A stretch of DNA of 64,000 nt, from contig CP141128.1 of assembly GCA_035236585.1 (NCBI GenBank), positions 38,174,684 through 38,238,683 of the forward strand, read 5' to 3'. Both the position numbers and the translations under genes were made by a program. The first letter of the stretch is position 1; each line of letters opens with the position of its first letter. Positions 1 to 10,426 of this stretch are shown in pieces. This stretch comes from Warburgia ugandensis. Taxonomy: Eukaryota > Streptophyta > Magnoliopsida > Canellales > Canellaceae. Under the pieces are notes generated by a model. That model was not told where the DNA came from. It worked only from the letters and a program-made list of their open reading frames with translations, and did no database searches.

Positions 1-258
1 GGCTCGTGTGTCTTTGCCTTTGAGACACACGTCCACATACATCAACCTTTTCCCGGTAGAAGGTTTAGGAACCTCCGACTTAACAGTGTTGAGGTATTGC
101 AAGGAAGATAGTTTATAATCTTCCCCGGTACTTCCTTCTTCCTGACGTGTGATCATTGAGTTTAAGGCACTTTTCTTTGGACAGTCCTGCATGAAGTGCG
201 GTCCATCACAGAAATAGCAAGCTCTCGATGGAGTGGCTTGCTCCTTGCTTTTTCCCCT
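1..258 (-). pseudogene. gag: Gag C-terminus with zinc-knuckle region (fossil, runs off window)
   Basis: This stretch is nearly identical to 2699-2960, where the minus strand encodes the end of a CCHC zinc knuckle (around the residues HFMGDCPKKSALNS) followed by a lysine-rich linker. It continues the gag of the element whose LTR lies at 1329-1853 and leads into the start of the retropepsin, which lies outside the window. Confidence 0.65.
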
Positions 259-1262
259 CTAGCTTGGTGGTTTGGATGACTCAAGCTTGTTCCTATGAAA
301 GCCTTTGTCTCCCCCACCATTGTCATGGCTACTCTCTTGGCCATTTGTTTTCCCATTATCTCTCCTTATTTCGACTAAGTATTCAGCGGCTGTGATGGCA
401 GCAGACAAAGTAGAGATGTTACGATAACATAACTCTTGCTTTGCCCAATCCTTTAACCCACTGAAGAAGTACACAAATTGGTCTTCTTCAGACATATCGG
501 GGATCTCAAATAATAGGTTGGAATACTCTGAAATATAATCTCGAATGGTCCCCGTATGCCTTAACCATCTTAACTTCTCCTTAGCCTCTATGCGTGCATT
601 CTCAAGATAAAAATGCACCTTAAGGTCAGCCTTAAACTCATTCCAAGTGTTGATGGTGAACGTACCTCTTTCCATTTCCATGCTTCTCCTACGCCACCAT
701 AATAGAGCATTGTCCATGAGGTAAAGTGAGGCAGTAGCTATCTTCTGCTCATCTTCCTCCATTTGTAAGTGCTGGAAGTACCTCTCAGCATTCCAAAGGA
801 ATGTGTCAATCTCCTTTGCATCCCTTTTCCCTCCATAGCTCTTCGGCTTAAGGACATCGATCTTAGGGGTCTCACAAACCACGTGAGTCCTATTTGCCAT
901 AGCTTCTTTGCACAAGGATACATCCTTGCACATTACCCATGTCTCATTACGAAGTGTAGCTAACTCCGCGAACAGCTTATCCAATTGGGTTTGGAACTCC
1001 ACTTGACTTGCATCCCTCATGGAGTTTAGACCGCTCTCCCACTCTCCCACTCTCCCTTAAGCTCTTCCCCCATAGCTTCAAGGGACCCAAACGTTGGGTG
1101 CTCTACCTCAAGTTGAGTGGAGATATCTGCAACGACAAACTCCATCTTAACAAGTCTGGATTCCAAAGAAGAGACTAAGTCCTTGGACTTACCTCTCTTG
1201 TTGTTCCTCTGAGCATCTTCACAAGCAACCTTCACATTTGACACATGAGAACCATCTGCCAT
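259..1262 (-). CDS. gag: Retrotransposon gag protein (capsid/nucleocapsid), fossil element
   Basis: Two overlapping-frame minus-strand open frames cover the gag region: an N-terminal piece (1026-1262, 78 aa) and the main 263-aa frame (259-1050). The main frame carries a retrotransposon gag domain: EIDTFLWNAERYFQHL, then the LLWWRRR and FKADLKVHFYLENA stretches, a LRWLRHTGTIRDYISEYSNL segment and FFSGLKDWAKQEL, in the order usual for plant Ty3/gypsy gag. The N-terminal part is lysine- and glutamate-rich. Gag would form the virus-like particle in the cytoplasm. It begins about 50 bp after the primer-binding site, as expected for the first gene. A zinc-knuckle region follows toward position 1. 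The gene is a fossil; no host role is implied. Confidence 0.8.
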
Positions 1263-1314
1263 CTTCTTCTCCTAGCTACGATATGAACCTTCGCTCCTAA
1301 CTTGCCAAACCTTT

Positions 1315-1326
1315 GCTCTGATACCA
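1315..1326 (-). other. Primer-binding site, tRNA-iMet type
   Basis: The minus strand reads TGGTATCAGAGC, the 12-base complement of the plant initiator methionine tRNA 3' end. It lies two bases inside the LTR edge at 1329 and fixes both the direction of the element (minus) and the LTR boundary. Confidence 0.9.
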
Positions 1327-1328
1327 AC

Positions 1329-1853
1329 TGTCACGGGTTGAGATTTTCAGACTCCCGTGCAGCACTTAGATTGGCTTCTCACCCCGAACCAACTAAGTAA
1401 GCCTGACTGAAACTCAAAGGTGAAGAACAACTGAAAGAGAACTTAGAAGGAACTTGAAGCTTTATTGCTTGAAGATGCTTACAACTTTCTTAGATCCCTC
1501 TAGGATCACTCCTTGATCACACACTTGGATGGATCACTGGATGCCTTACAAGTGAGGAAGCTCCCCTAGAGTTCTCTCTAGAAGTCTCTACACAAGTCCA
1601 TGGTTCCACCATAGTCAGGATGGTCTTGGAAAATTCTAAAGTATAGATATTTACATGAAGTGTTGGGGGCTTCTAGATTATGGATCCTTTAGATGGATCT
1701 GAGTCCTTTGGTCTGAACCCGTGAGCTGAGCAGGCCTCCATTGGGTTCCTTCATAGCAGACTTATGATCTCCAGGCCAGTTCCACGTCCTAAGTGAGCCC
1801 TCCTTAGAGGCTGTAGACCTTGGTCACAGGCTTTGTAATGTAAGTTCATGACA
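1329..1853 (-). repeat. Ty3/gypsy LTR, 525 bp
   Basis: The LTR starts on the minus strand with TGTCATGAAC and ends with CCCGTGACA, the canonical TG...CA termini. A tRNA-iMet primer-binding site abuts one side (1315-1326) and a purine-rich tract abuts the other (1854-1867), so this one LTR serves as 3' LTR of the upstream internal region and 5' LTR of the downstream one. That arrangement is expected after recombination between LTRs of tandem elements. A second, partial copy lies at 3082-3283. Confidence 0.85.
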
Positions 1854-1867
1854 TTCTCCCCCACTAG
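1854..1867 (-). other. Polypurine tract
   Basis: On the minus strand the bases immediately before the LTR read TAGTGGGGGAGAA, a typical plus-strand primer of plant LTR elements, directly abutting the TGTCATG start of the LTR. Confidence 0.8.
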
Positions 1868-2365
1868 ATAACATTGACGCCCTCATCGACACATCTTCCC
1901 TGGTGTCACACTCTTTGCATTTGAGCAAGTCTCATGTTGCCTTGCCCTCTTCATGAGATGCCCTGTTGTGTCCCTCCCTTTGCACCTTGCCCTTCGACCC
2001 CTCTTGTGCACTTCAGGGACTTTCTTTGGCTCCTCCATGTTGTTTGCATTCTTGCACACCTATGCACCTTCGCACAATTGAGATTTCTTGCCCCTCTAGC
2101 GCTCTCCTTTGGCTGCTCTCCATTGTTGTGCCTCCTACACATGGGTGTAGCAGCTACCAACTCCTGCGGTCCTTGCATGTCTTTGCTTGGGCTTGGCCCT
2201 CTTGGAGTTTCCTGGTTGTGGTACACCCTTGTGATCAACCGGTCTCTCCTTGAACCCTTCAGACCTTAGCACCTCGATGGCACTTAGATGCCGTAAGTCC
2301 AGTTGTGCCGATTCCACACTCTTTGTGGATCCCTCTATTAGTTGCAAAGCGGATAACATCCTCCC

Positions 2366-2698
2366 TTACCCCTTTCCATTCTTCAACACTGGGACTGCAC
2401 AAGGGGTCTTCTCATCAAAGAAGCTCAGCATTCCCAGGTGTGGCATAGGGACTGCTCTAGCCTTGGCGAGGAAATCCATTCCCAAGATAACCTCATAATC
2501 ATCCAAAGGTACTACAGCCAAAGTGATGGTGCTTCGCCATTCTCCCACCTTGACTGGTACACTTCTGGCAACTCCTAGTATGGACTTTGCCTTGGAGTTG
2601 ATTGTCTTGATCATGCTCTCATCCTTCTTCATCTTGAGGCCTAACCTCTTAACCTCTCCTTCAGAGATGAAGTTGTGAGTAGCTCCCGTGTCCACCAT
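2366..2698 (-). CDS. Retropepsin (aspartic protease) domain, fossil gypsy element
   Basis: The 110-aa minus-strand frame starts MVDTGATHNFIS, the catalytic D-T-G-A motif of retropepsins, and ends with ILGMDFLAKARAVP, matching the hydrophobic-hydrophobic-Gly motif of the fold. In the family this enzyme cuts the gag-pol polyprotein during particle maturation. It follows the gag zinc knuckle at 2699-3080. Beyond its C-terminus there is only about 500 bp of proline- and arginine-rich sequence before the polypurine tract, with no reverse transcriptase. Confidence 0.8.
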   Translation of the reverse strand: MVDTGATHNFISEGEVKRLGLKMKKDESMIKTINSKAKSILGVARSVPVKVGEWRSTITLAVVPLDDYEVILGMDFLAKARAVPMPHLGMLSFFDEKTPCAVPVLKNGKG

Positions 2699-3080
2699 GG
2701 CTCATGTGTCTTTGCCTTTGAGACACACGTCCACATACATCAACCTTTTCCCAGTAGAAGGTTTAGGAACCTTTGATTTAACATTGTTGAGGTATTGCAA
2801 GGAAGATAATTTATAATCTTCCTCGGTACTTCCTTCTTCTCGACGTGTGATCATTGAGTTTAAGGCACTTTTCTTTGGACAGTCCCCCATGAAGTGCGGT
2901 CCATCACAGAAGTAGCAAGCTCTCTATGGAGTGGCTTGCTCAATGCACTTTCCCCTCCATCTTGGTGGTTTGGATGACTCAAGCTTGTTCCTATGAAAGC
3001 CTTTGTCTCCCCCACCATTGTCATGGCTACTCTTTTGGCCATTTGATTTCTCTTCATCTCTCCTTATTTCTACTAAGCAA
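2699..3080 (-). pseudogene. gag: Gag zinc-knuckle and linker, second copy (fossil)
   Basis: This copy of the sequence at 1-380 encodes on the minus strand the GDCPKKSALNS end of a zinc knuckle and the linker ending in RLMYVDVCLKGKDT. It continues directly into the retropepsin at 2698. Upstream on the minus strand it abuts an LTR piece at 3082-3283, so only the C-terminal part of gag is present. Confidence 0.7.
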
Positions 3081-3081
3081 C

Positions 3082-3283
3082 TGTCATGGGCTGAGATTTT
3101 CAGACTCCCGTGCGGCACTTAGATTGGCTTCTCGCCCAGAACCAACTAAGTAAGCCTGACGAAACTCAAAGGAGAAGGACAACTGAAAGAGCACTTTGAA
3201 GGAACTTATAGCTCTATTGCTTGAAGATGCTTACAACTCTCTTGGATCACTCCTTGATCACACTCCTGGATCACTCCCTTGGA
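3082..3283 (-). repeat. Partial LTR, copy of 1329-1853
   Basis: The stretch begins TGTCATGGGCTGAGATTTTC and follows the terminal part of the LTR at 1329, including the GATTGGCTTCTCGCCC and GGATCACTCCTTGATCACAC segments. It then changes abruptly to the post-protease sequence that also starts near 2236. Confidence 0.8.
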
Positions 3284-3706
3284 TCAACCGGTCTCTCCTT
3301 GAACCCTTCAGACCTTAGCACCTCGATGGCACCTAGACGTCATACGTCTAGTTGTGCCGATTCCACACTCTTTGTGGATCCCCTTATTAGTTGCAAGGCG
3401 GATAGCATCTTCCCTTACCCCTTTCCTTCCTTCAACACCCAGACCACACAAGGGGTCTTCTCATCAAAGAAGCTCAACATTCCCAGGTGTGGCATAGGGA
3501 CTGCTTTTGCCTTGGTGAGGAAATCCATTCCTAGGATAACCTCATAATCATCCAAAGGTACTACAATCAAAGTGATGGTACCTTGCCACTTCCCCACCTT
3601 GACTGGTACGCCTCTAGCAACTCCTAGTACGGACTTCACCTTGGAGTTGACTGTCTTGATCATGCACTCATCCTGCTTCATCTTGAGGCCTAACTTCTTA
3701 GTCTCT
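3284..3706 (-). pseudogene. Retropepsin region, second copy (fossil)
   Basis: This duplicates 2236-2690. The 88-aa open part at 3415-3681 shares the VNSKVKSVLGVARGVPVKVG and LDDYEVILGMDFLTKAKAVP segments with the other copy. Many scattered substitutions separate the two copies, so the duplication is not recent. Similarity stops near 3706. Confidence 0.75.
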
Positions 3707-4968
3707 ATGGTCTATGGGCACCCAGGTTGTCTTCATCAGTTTAGCCTTTTAATCAATAATCCAAACTGTCTCGGGGTACCTGCGTGGATGAATAATCTTG
3801 CCCAGCTACAAATTTTAAGCTCTGACTGGTGACATTTTAATGGACGTTTGGAAATAAAAAAGTGGTTTACTTTTACAGCAAGTACTCCACAAACTCGCGT
3901 GGATCATTGAAAGCGTAAGCCACTTGTACTTTTTTTTGTCAGCTTACATTTCTTTGAAGTGAAAAATGCGACAAGGCAGAACCCAGATCGTCTTTTTTGA
4001 AATGGCAAAACTCAAGGCATATGATTAAGAGGATGAGATTAACAAATGCGTGCTTGGAAAACTTGTTTTGGTTGTTTTTATTGTATTTTTAATATTTCAC
4101 AGTAGAGAAAATGGCATGCACTTAAAGGGCCAAGCTCTATGGCTAAATCATGATCCTTTGTCTTTCTGAGTTGGGAATCCTATGTCTAACTATGAGCCTG
4201 GCCCATTGTGGCAGCTAAGATCATAATCAAAAGTCAAGATCCTCTTGATGGCTTTTCGGAGTAAGCTTCTAGTGTGCCTTGTGTTGTTAGCATGTAGAAA
4301 CGACCAGTTTGTGTCCCCAGGGTCTATTTTCTAGCTTCGCTTGCACTATTTTCACTTCTGATTGTCGACTTGGAGGTGATTAGTCAAGCGGCTAGGGTTC
4401 TCGATTGGTTCCCATTTGCTTGCCCCTTCGTGGGAGTGGGGTGGTAGACTGAGAGGGCACCTACCTCCTCTTTAGACGTGTCTCGACAATCACTAAGAAT
4501 AGTATTGGCATAAGTGATTCCATCAGTTGCTCCATATATTCTTGTATTTTCCTGGGTTCATGGAACTCGTTAAAAACCCACAGATTATAGTAGTCATTGG
4601 CTTCCGTAAAATCATTTCTTCTAGAACTAACAAAGTAGATATTTATGTCATACAAAAGGGAGGTTCGATACAATAAAAACACCCATGTTATTTGCTGTAG
4701 AGTTCATGTCTTTTTTTCATAAATGTAGCTTTGTCTCATTTGCCTGTAATAATGTAGCCTTGTTCTTAAGAAGTTGTTAAGTAGGATGCTATTGCTTTTC
4801 CTTTTTCCTTTTTATAGTTTTTAAATTTTCTTTGGCTTTATTTTTTTCAAATTTTTTTACTTTTTTCTCTTATGACTCTTTACTTGCTTCGAACTTTTGT
4901 AATCTTTCTTGAGAAGAGATGAGAAACATGCTCAATATCATTTGATTGAATAGTTTCATGATGGCAAG

Positions 4969-5743
4969 GGGTTGGGTTGTGCAAAATTTTGATCAACTTG
5001 AACCTTGACACTTGGGCTTTTATCTTCACCTATCCATAATCCTAGCTAACTTTAGCTCATAAATTTTTTGACCTTAACCTTAACACTATTAGGGTTAAAA
5101 AATTATTGTCCCTAAACTTAATCTCTTGGGTCACTTGGGTTGGGCAACTTAAGTGAGTCTAATACCTTAAATTTTTTAACACTTGAAAATTTGATTGATT
5201 ATAATAATCTAGTAACTTTTTATTGCTGTTAGCACATTATGTAAAATTATGTAATAGCCATGCAAATTAATCAAGATTTCACATGTGAGTCTACTAGTCA
5301 AAATGTTACGAACTATATTGGTAATAATAAAAGTAACTTTTTATTGATGTTAACACATTATGTAAAATTATGTAGTAGCTATGCAAATTAATCAAGATTT
5401 CACATGCGAGTCTACTAGTCAAAACATTACGGACTAAATGAAAAGTGAACAAATTATGCAATAGTCATGCAAAGTCAAGAAAACATTATGTTAGTCACTT
5501 AATTACAAAAAATACATTTTCACTTAAGAGTTTTAGAGAAATGTATATAAGGGTATTTTAAGTAATATATTTCTATATAAAAATATTCAGGTTATTAACT
5601 TTTTATTGCCTGACCCTAGCCCAATGGAACAAATGTTTTGACCCTAACCTTATTAGGATGTGAAATATCTTGGACCTAACCAACTGTTTTGGGTCAATTA
5701 GGGTCAGGTCCCTAATTGGCCACACCCTTAGCCAACTCTAGCT
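4969..5743. mobile_element. Possible non-autonomous DNA transposon (hAT-like), tentative
   Basis: The left edge (ggcaaggggttggg) and the right edge, read as reverse complement (ggctaagggtgtggcc), are imperfect inverted copies. Inside lie repeated GACCCTAACC/GGGTTAGG-like segments near both ends, as in many plant non-autonomous hAT elements. There is no transposase frame, and I could not find an 8-bp target duplication, so this is a weak call. Confidence 0.25.
5211..5440 (+). repeat. Tandem duplication, period 121 bp
   Basis: The unit beginning AGTAACTTTTTATTG at 5211 recurs at 5332 with the same internal order: ACATTATGTAAAATTATGTA, TGCAAATTAATCAAGATTTC and GAGTCTACTAGTCAAAA. The two copies differ at only a handful of positions. 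A degenerate third piece (AATTATGCAATAGTCATGCAAA) lies at about 5452-5475. Confidence 0.85.
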
Positions 5744-6582
5744 ACTATGGTCTCAATTATTGCTGCATCAAGACCCGTCGAGAGAAATCAAGGCTAGCAA
5801 TTCAGTATTAATAACTTGTGCCATGGCACTGCTAGTCTAATACTATAAAAACTAATTAATCCACTCAGTGTCTGAGGCATCCTCATGAAATGGCATTCCC
5901 TTGTACCCCAAGTGACAATCCAAACCACATCAACCAATGTTCAAAATCACCCAAACAATGCACATATCCTTTAACAATGCAAGTAAAAAGGAAAAATACA
6001 AGTTAGGCAACTCCAACTGGATAAGCTTAAAGGACTCATCTTTATAATGTTCCAAGGGGGTACTCTTTGGTAGATGGAATAATCAAATAGCCAAGAAAAC
6101 TTCTTTGGGAGGTTAGACCTTTACATTCAATGATCAGATGATAGCAATGTAGAATGGGGAGGTGTCAAATTGGCTAACCATGTTCATATTTATGTTAGTT
6201 AAGTGTGATCTCGTCCTCCATGCACTGAAGCAAACTTCTGGGGAATGGCACTACAAATTTGGCCAAAATGGAAGCAATTTTGTGTGTGCTTATTAGCAGT
6301 GAACTAGTTTACATTGTGCAATTTGTCCATGTAGAAACGAAATGAAGTAGAATGTTATGGGAACAAGAGGTTCTGAAACAAAACCATACAAGGCTTAGCT
6401 TGTAAATTTTCACTATACCAGAAAAAGAAAACCATGGAGCTGATATATAATCGTGTCAGTGAGCAAAAGCTAAGTGTAGCCACCCTTTGCCATGATGCAA
6501 AAGAGAAAGCAGCAAAAGTCTATCTCTTAGTTTGCCCATGCCATGCATGATGATCATTGAGGATGATTAGGGATGTATCATT

Positions 6583-6700
6583 GATTAGGGATGGCAATGG
6601 GGCAGGGTGGGGTTTTCTTGTGCCCCACCCTACCCCCTGATTTATTTTTCTCACCCCACCTTAGGTCACTAAGTTTTGCAACCCACTATGGGGTGGATCA
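6583..6700 (+). repeat. GC-rich dispersed-repeat end (TAGGGATGGCAATGGGGC type)
   Basis: The sequence TAGGGATGGCAATGGGGC followed by GGGTGGGG and CCCCACCCTACCCC blocks resembles the ends of widespread plant hAT-type non-autonomous elements. The matching inverted end (ATTGCCATCCCTA) is not seen nearby, so only one end seems present. Confidence 0.35.
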
Positions 6701-6949
6701 AAATCACTATTTTTTATGAGAATTGAGGTGTTTCTTTTGTTTTTCTTCCTTTTTCTTAAATATGCAATGAAAGTTTTGGCTGCTACTATAGTTAAGAGAA
6801 GGGACTCTTAAATTAAAAAGACTTAATAAAAGGGAAACCATAGTTAAATTTTTTGTATCCAACTTTACAAAAATGTCCTCTTATAAGTAAAGCATAATAA
6901 TAAACCATGGCCAGTTTTGGTGTATAAATATTTGTGAATAATGCAAGCT

Positions 6950-8359
6950 AACTCATGGAATTTTCTCAATATGGTCCACCATTAACTAAGACCACTAATT
7001 CTTGCTTGATCTTCTTCTTCTCCTAGAGGTGGATCCAAGTTCCAACGCACATAGCTAGAAGAGAGGAGGTGAGGAAATAGAAACTCAAATGCTTGATGAG
7101 CACTCAATGAGAGAGAGTTTTTCTCTCGTGCTTATACATGCCATCTCTCTCAAGTATATCACACACACACACACACATGAGAAACCCCTCAAGCAATCCT
7201 TAGTTTAAGATAACTTCTATTCTAGTTATGACTTCAATTAGCTTATATTGTGTAATCTCCTAGGAACCATCTAAAGTAGAATCTTCTCCAAACAACCTAA
7301 ATAGGAAACAATTTTCTTATATGATATAAACACTTCCAAATCTTAGAATGCCTTTTTCTTATATTGGATTAAATGATGTGACATTAAGAAAATTTACCCA
7401 CAAAAAATCACATGTGACCCACATTAGAAGATTAAATTATAAAGGTACTCCTTTATGTAAACTTATCATTTTACCCTTATGGGTGATTATCATTGAACCC
7501 TGTCACTTATCTATATTCATTTGTGACATCAACATGAGACATATGAATCCACTTATCCTTAGGAGTTATCTTTGTACATTCAAGTACATTAGGCCCCATC
7601 TTAATGAACTTTAAGTCTCTTTTAATTCTTTTTTTTTTAAAAGTATCTTATATTAGACACACACACACACATGATCAATTTGATAAATATTTTATCAAAC
7701 ATCATTAAGGCCTTGGGTTTTTCAGGTTCATTTGTAAGATGAACTGTAATGAATATCTTACTCTATATGAGAGTTTAGTTCCCATATTGAACATCATATA
7801 CCCTTCATGAATTTATAAATGTCTTAACACACTTAGAATCAACCATGATTATATCTCATTATGTAATACACTAGAGATAAATATTGTATCTCATAGGATT
7901 ATAGATTCCTCAAGTCCAAGGGTAATAATAGTTATGTATGCGTATCAATATAAAGTATTTTAGACAATTGAGGTAATGTCTTATGTGTAATATTTTCACA
8001 CATTTTATGCATATACAAGGTTTTACCTTAGATGATTCGAGAATTGGTCATCTCCATTTCATAAAAACATCCCATTCTATAACTATTCCTGAGGACTATT
8101 TTAGTTTTAGGTAAAACCAGAAATCCATTTCTCATTCCCATGGTTCTCAACCATCATTTTGTGAAACTCCTAATATTTTGCTAATGTTGCCGAGATCATC
8201 TCGTAATTCTCAAATAAATATTGTTTGGTTAAAATAAATCTCATTAAGGATTATCCTTAATTGTATAAGTGGTACACCATTATAAGAAACCTTGTATTTA
8301 TTCAAATCATCTTATGATAAATATCACATAATTAGCTTTATAGGTGTACATTTCTAACA
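6950..8359 (-). repeat. Copia 3' LTR
   Basis: The sharp edge is at 8359 (minus-strand start TGTTAGAAATGTACACC), next to a purine tract. Long stretches such as TCACTTATCTATATTCATTT, AAGGCCTTGGGTTTTT and CTCATTCCCATGGTTCT recur in the 5' LTR at 17459-21157. The other edge is fuzzy because the copies diverge before about 7380; 6950 is an estimate. A short (CA)n run sits near 7160-7178. Confidence 0.75.
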
Positions 8360-8372
8360 ATCTCCCACTAAC
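8360..8372 (-). other. Polypurine tract of copia element
   Basis: On the minus strand the sequence GTTAGTGGGAGATTG precedes the LTR start TGTTAG, the usual copia arrangement. Confidence 0.7.
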
Positions 8373-8374
8373 AT

Positions 8375-9740
8375 TCAAAGCCAATCATGTAAAATCTTGA
8401 CTTCCACAAACTTTAAGTGTTTATTAAAACCTTTTCGTAGCAATGCTTTAGTTAATAAGTTCACAACATTATAAACTAATGCAACTCTTGCTAATCTTAT
8501 TCATCTACGTAACTCTCACTAGAGTATTTCATGGATTATATAGTATTTTATCTTAATGTGTTTTGATCCTTTATGTGATCATGGTCCCTTGGGCTTGTGC
8601 TACAACCTCATTATTATAACATAATTATGTTATAGGATCATTACAGTATCTAATATGCCAAGTTCCTAAAAGAAACTTTCAAACCTAAACTGTTTCCTCA
8701 GTTGCTTCATTTGATGCTATATATTCTACTTCTGTATATACTTTGACATTCATTTCATCACTATCATAAACCAAACAATAATGTGTAGTTCTTTGAGTTA
8801 CTAAAAGATGTGCTTAATGGCAATCTAGTGTTTCGGTCTTAGATTAGATTGAAATTTACTAACTACTCCCATTGCATATGTATGATTGGCCTTGTACACA
8901 ACATAACATACATGAGACCTCCTACTACTAAAACATATGGAATTGTCTTTGCCTTTTATATCTCATCCAAATTTTAGGAGACATGGATTTGGATGGATTA
9001 AGTTACAGGTCCAAAAAGAACCATCCCTTTCTTCGAATTTATACTTAGCTACGTTCTTATCCAAATGTGTCATCTATGATAATCCATTCTTTCTATTCTT
9101 TTGGTCTCCAAACACTTTAAGACATAGGATATAAGATGCTTCTCCTAAGTCTTTAAATGATATGCTTCTCTTAAGTCTTTCATGGACAGTTGACTTGATA
9201 ACCATGCCTTTATAGTAGATGCACTTCTACATCATTCTCATTGAGTAGAATGTCATCCATGTACAATACTAGAGTATCAACTTGCTCCCACTACACTTCT
9301 TGTAAAGACACACTTCCTCTGAATTCTTTAAGAAGCAAACTCTTTGACCACTTGATCAAATCTTTTAATCTTGAATATGTGATGTTTATTTCAATCCATA
9401 GATTGATCTATGTAGTTTGCACACCGTATTTAGAAAATCCATAGAAACATACCCTTAAGGCCATTCCATATAAATTTCTTCCTTAAGATATCAATTTAGG
9501 AAGGCTATTTTCACATCCATCTGCCAAATTTTATAATCAAAGTACCATCAAACATTTAATAAACTTCAATATAGTTAGTGATAAAAAAGCTTCCTCATAA
9601 ATAATTTCTTCTTTTTTATTATAACCTTTTGCTACCAATCTAGCTTTATAGGTTTCCACCCTTTCTAGTGAGTCTTTCTTTGTCTTAAAGATCCATTCAC
9701 AACCAATGGGTTTGACTATTGGTGGTGGGACTTCCAAACT
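8375..9740 (-). pseudogene. pol: Copia reverse transcriptase and RNase H (fossil)
   Basis: The minus-strand frame at 9537-9737 reads KPIGCEWIFKTKKDS...YKARLVAKGYNKKE, the conserved start of the copia reverse transcriptase. Around 9240-9275 the minus strand encodes the catalytic YMDD box (VLYMDDILL). Close to the 3' end, around 8400-8480, residues like LTKALLRKGFNKHLKF match the end of copia RNase H. In the family these enzymes copy the RNA genome to DNA inside the particle. The region is broken in many places. Confidence 0.8.
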
Positions 9741-10426
9741 TCAAATTTTCTTAATTTCTATTGAGTCTATTTTAGAATCTATATCCATCACTTATTTATC
9801 TATGTCAACACTCAACACTACTTCTTCAGAAGTAGCATGATCATCCTTAGGATCATCTATTTATATATGAATATGTTCTTCCGAATAGATAAGTTTGTAT
9901 GGAACTTTACTAGTCTTATGTGGCATGGAATTGGTGTTATACTTGTTTCAATGGGATCCACATTAGTTTGTTCATGCTTAGATACAAAACTCTCTGGCTT
10001 TTCATGTTGTTCTTTTAATTTAACATTTGTTATATTAACTCCACTAGATATGAACTCTTCTTTCAAAAAATGTAAATTTTTGCTCGCAAAATTTTTTGCT
10101 TTCTATGTGGGTAGAATAGGTATCTCATTACCTTTTTTTTGGGTATCTTATGAAGAAACACTTTGCTATTTTAGATTCTAAGTTCTCAACTAGTGTTGTC
10201 TAGACATGGGTAGGATGTTCCCTATAATTTAATTGACTAAGCTTGCAAGGTTTCTTGATGGAGACCATTGGTTCACATTGTTGGCTTCTTTAGGAAAATT
10301 ATTGAACTCATTGAACATGTATTTTCCTCCTTTATTTGAGTGAAGAGCCTTGATTTTTCTTTTGGTTTAATTTTCTACTTCATTTTAAAAATCTTTAAAC
10401 CTTCCAAAGGATTCTAACTTGTGCTT
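9741..10426 (-). pseudogene. pol: Copia integrase, C-terminal part (fossil)
   Basis: Minus-strand residues such as KIKALHSNKGGKYM correspond to the catalytic-core segment of copia integrase (consensus IKxLRSDRGGEY). The stretch toward 9741 holds the poorly conserved integrase tail and linker to reverse transcriptase. A T1-family LTR at 10427-12530 separates it from the N-terminal half. Broken. Confidence 0.65.

Larger units (their letters stand above)
1..3706 (-). mobile_element. Rearranged Ty3/gypsy-like gag-protease element cluster (fossil)
   Basis: Read on the minus strand, this block runs: retropepsin, LTR piece, gag zinc-knuckle region, retropepsin, spacer, polypurine tract, LTR, primer-binding site, gag, zinc knuckle. 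The stretch 1 to about 380 repeats at 2699-3080 in the same orientation, and 2236-2690 repeats at 3281-3700, so at least two internal regions lie in tandem around one LTR. No reverse transcriptase, RNase H or integrase is recognisable between protease and the polypurine tract, where only about 500 bp lie. Either the family is naturally gag-protease only (a non-autonomous type known in plants) or pol was lost; the two copies here cannot decide. It is broken and rearranged by LTR-mediated recombination. The left end runs off the window. Confidence 0.8.
3707..6950. other. Gene-free interval, no recognised coding sequence
   Basis: No open frame here has recognisable motifs; the longest are under 80 codons. 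The sequence is AT-rich with long T tracts around 4800-4880. It holds a 121-bp-period duplication at 5211-5440, a possible non-autonomous DNA element around 4969-5743 and a GC-rich block at 6583-6700, described separately. It may be old intergenic sequence between two retroelement blocks. Confidence 0.6.

Noticed and set aside
1934-2269. Cys/Pro/Leu-rich 111-codon plus-strand frame
   Set aside because: It lies antisense to the spacer between protease and polypurine tract of the gypsy element; the plus strand carries no supporting signal.
4370-4450. tRNA-like or SINE-like start (GTCAAGCGGCTAGGGTTC...)
   Set aside because: I could not find both internal promoter boxes with correct spacing or a cloverleaf, and no poly-A or T tail with target duplication.
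7158-7178. (CA)n run at 7158-7178 and others near 7660 and 17835
   Set aside because: Short simple repeats inside copia LTRs with no further significance.
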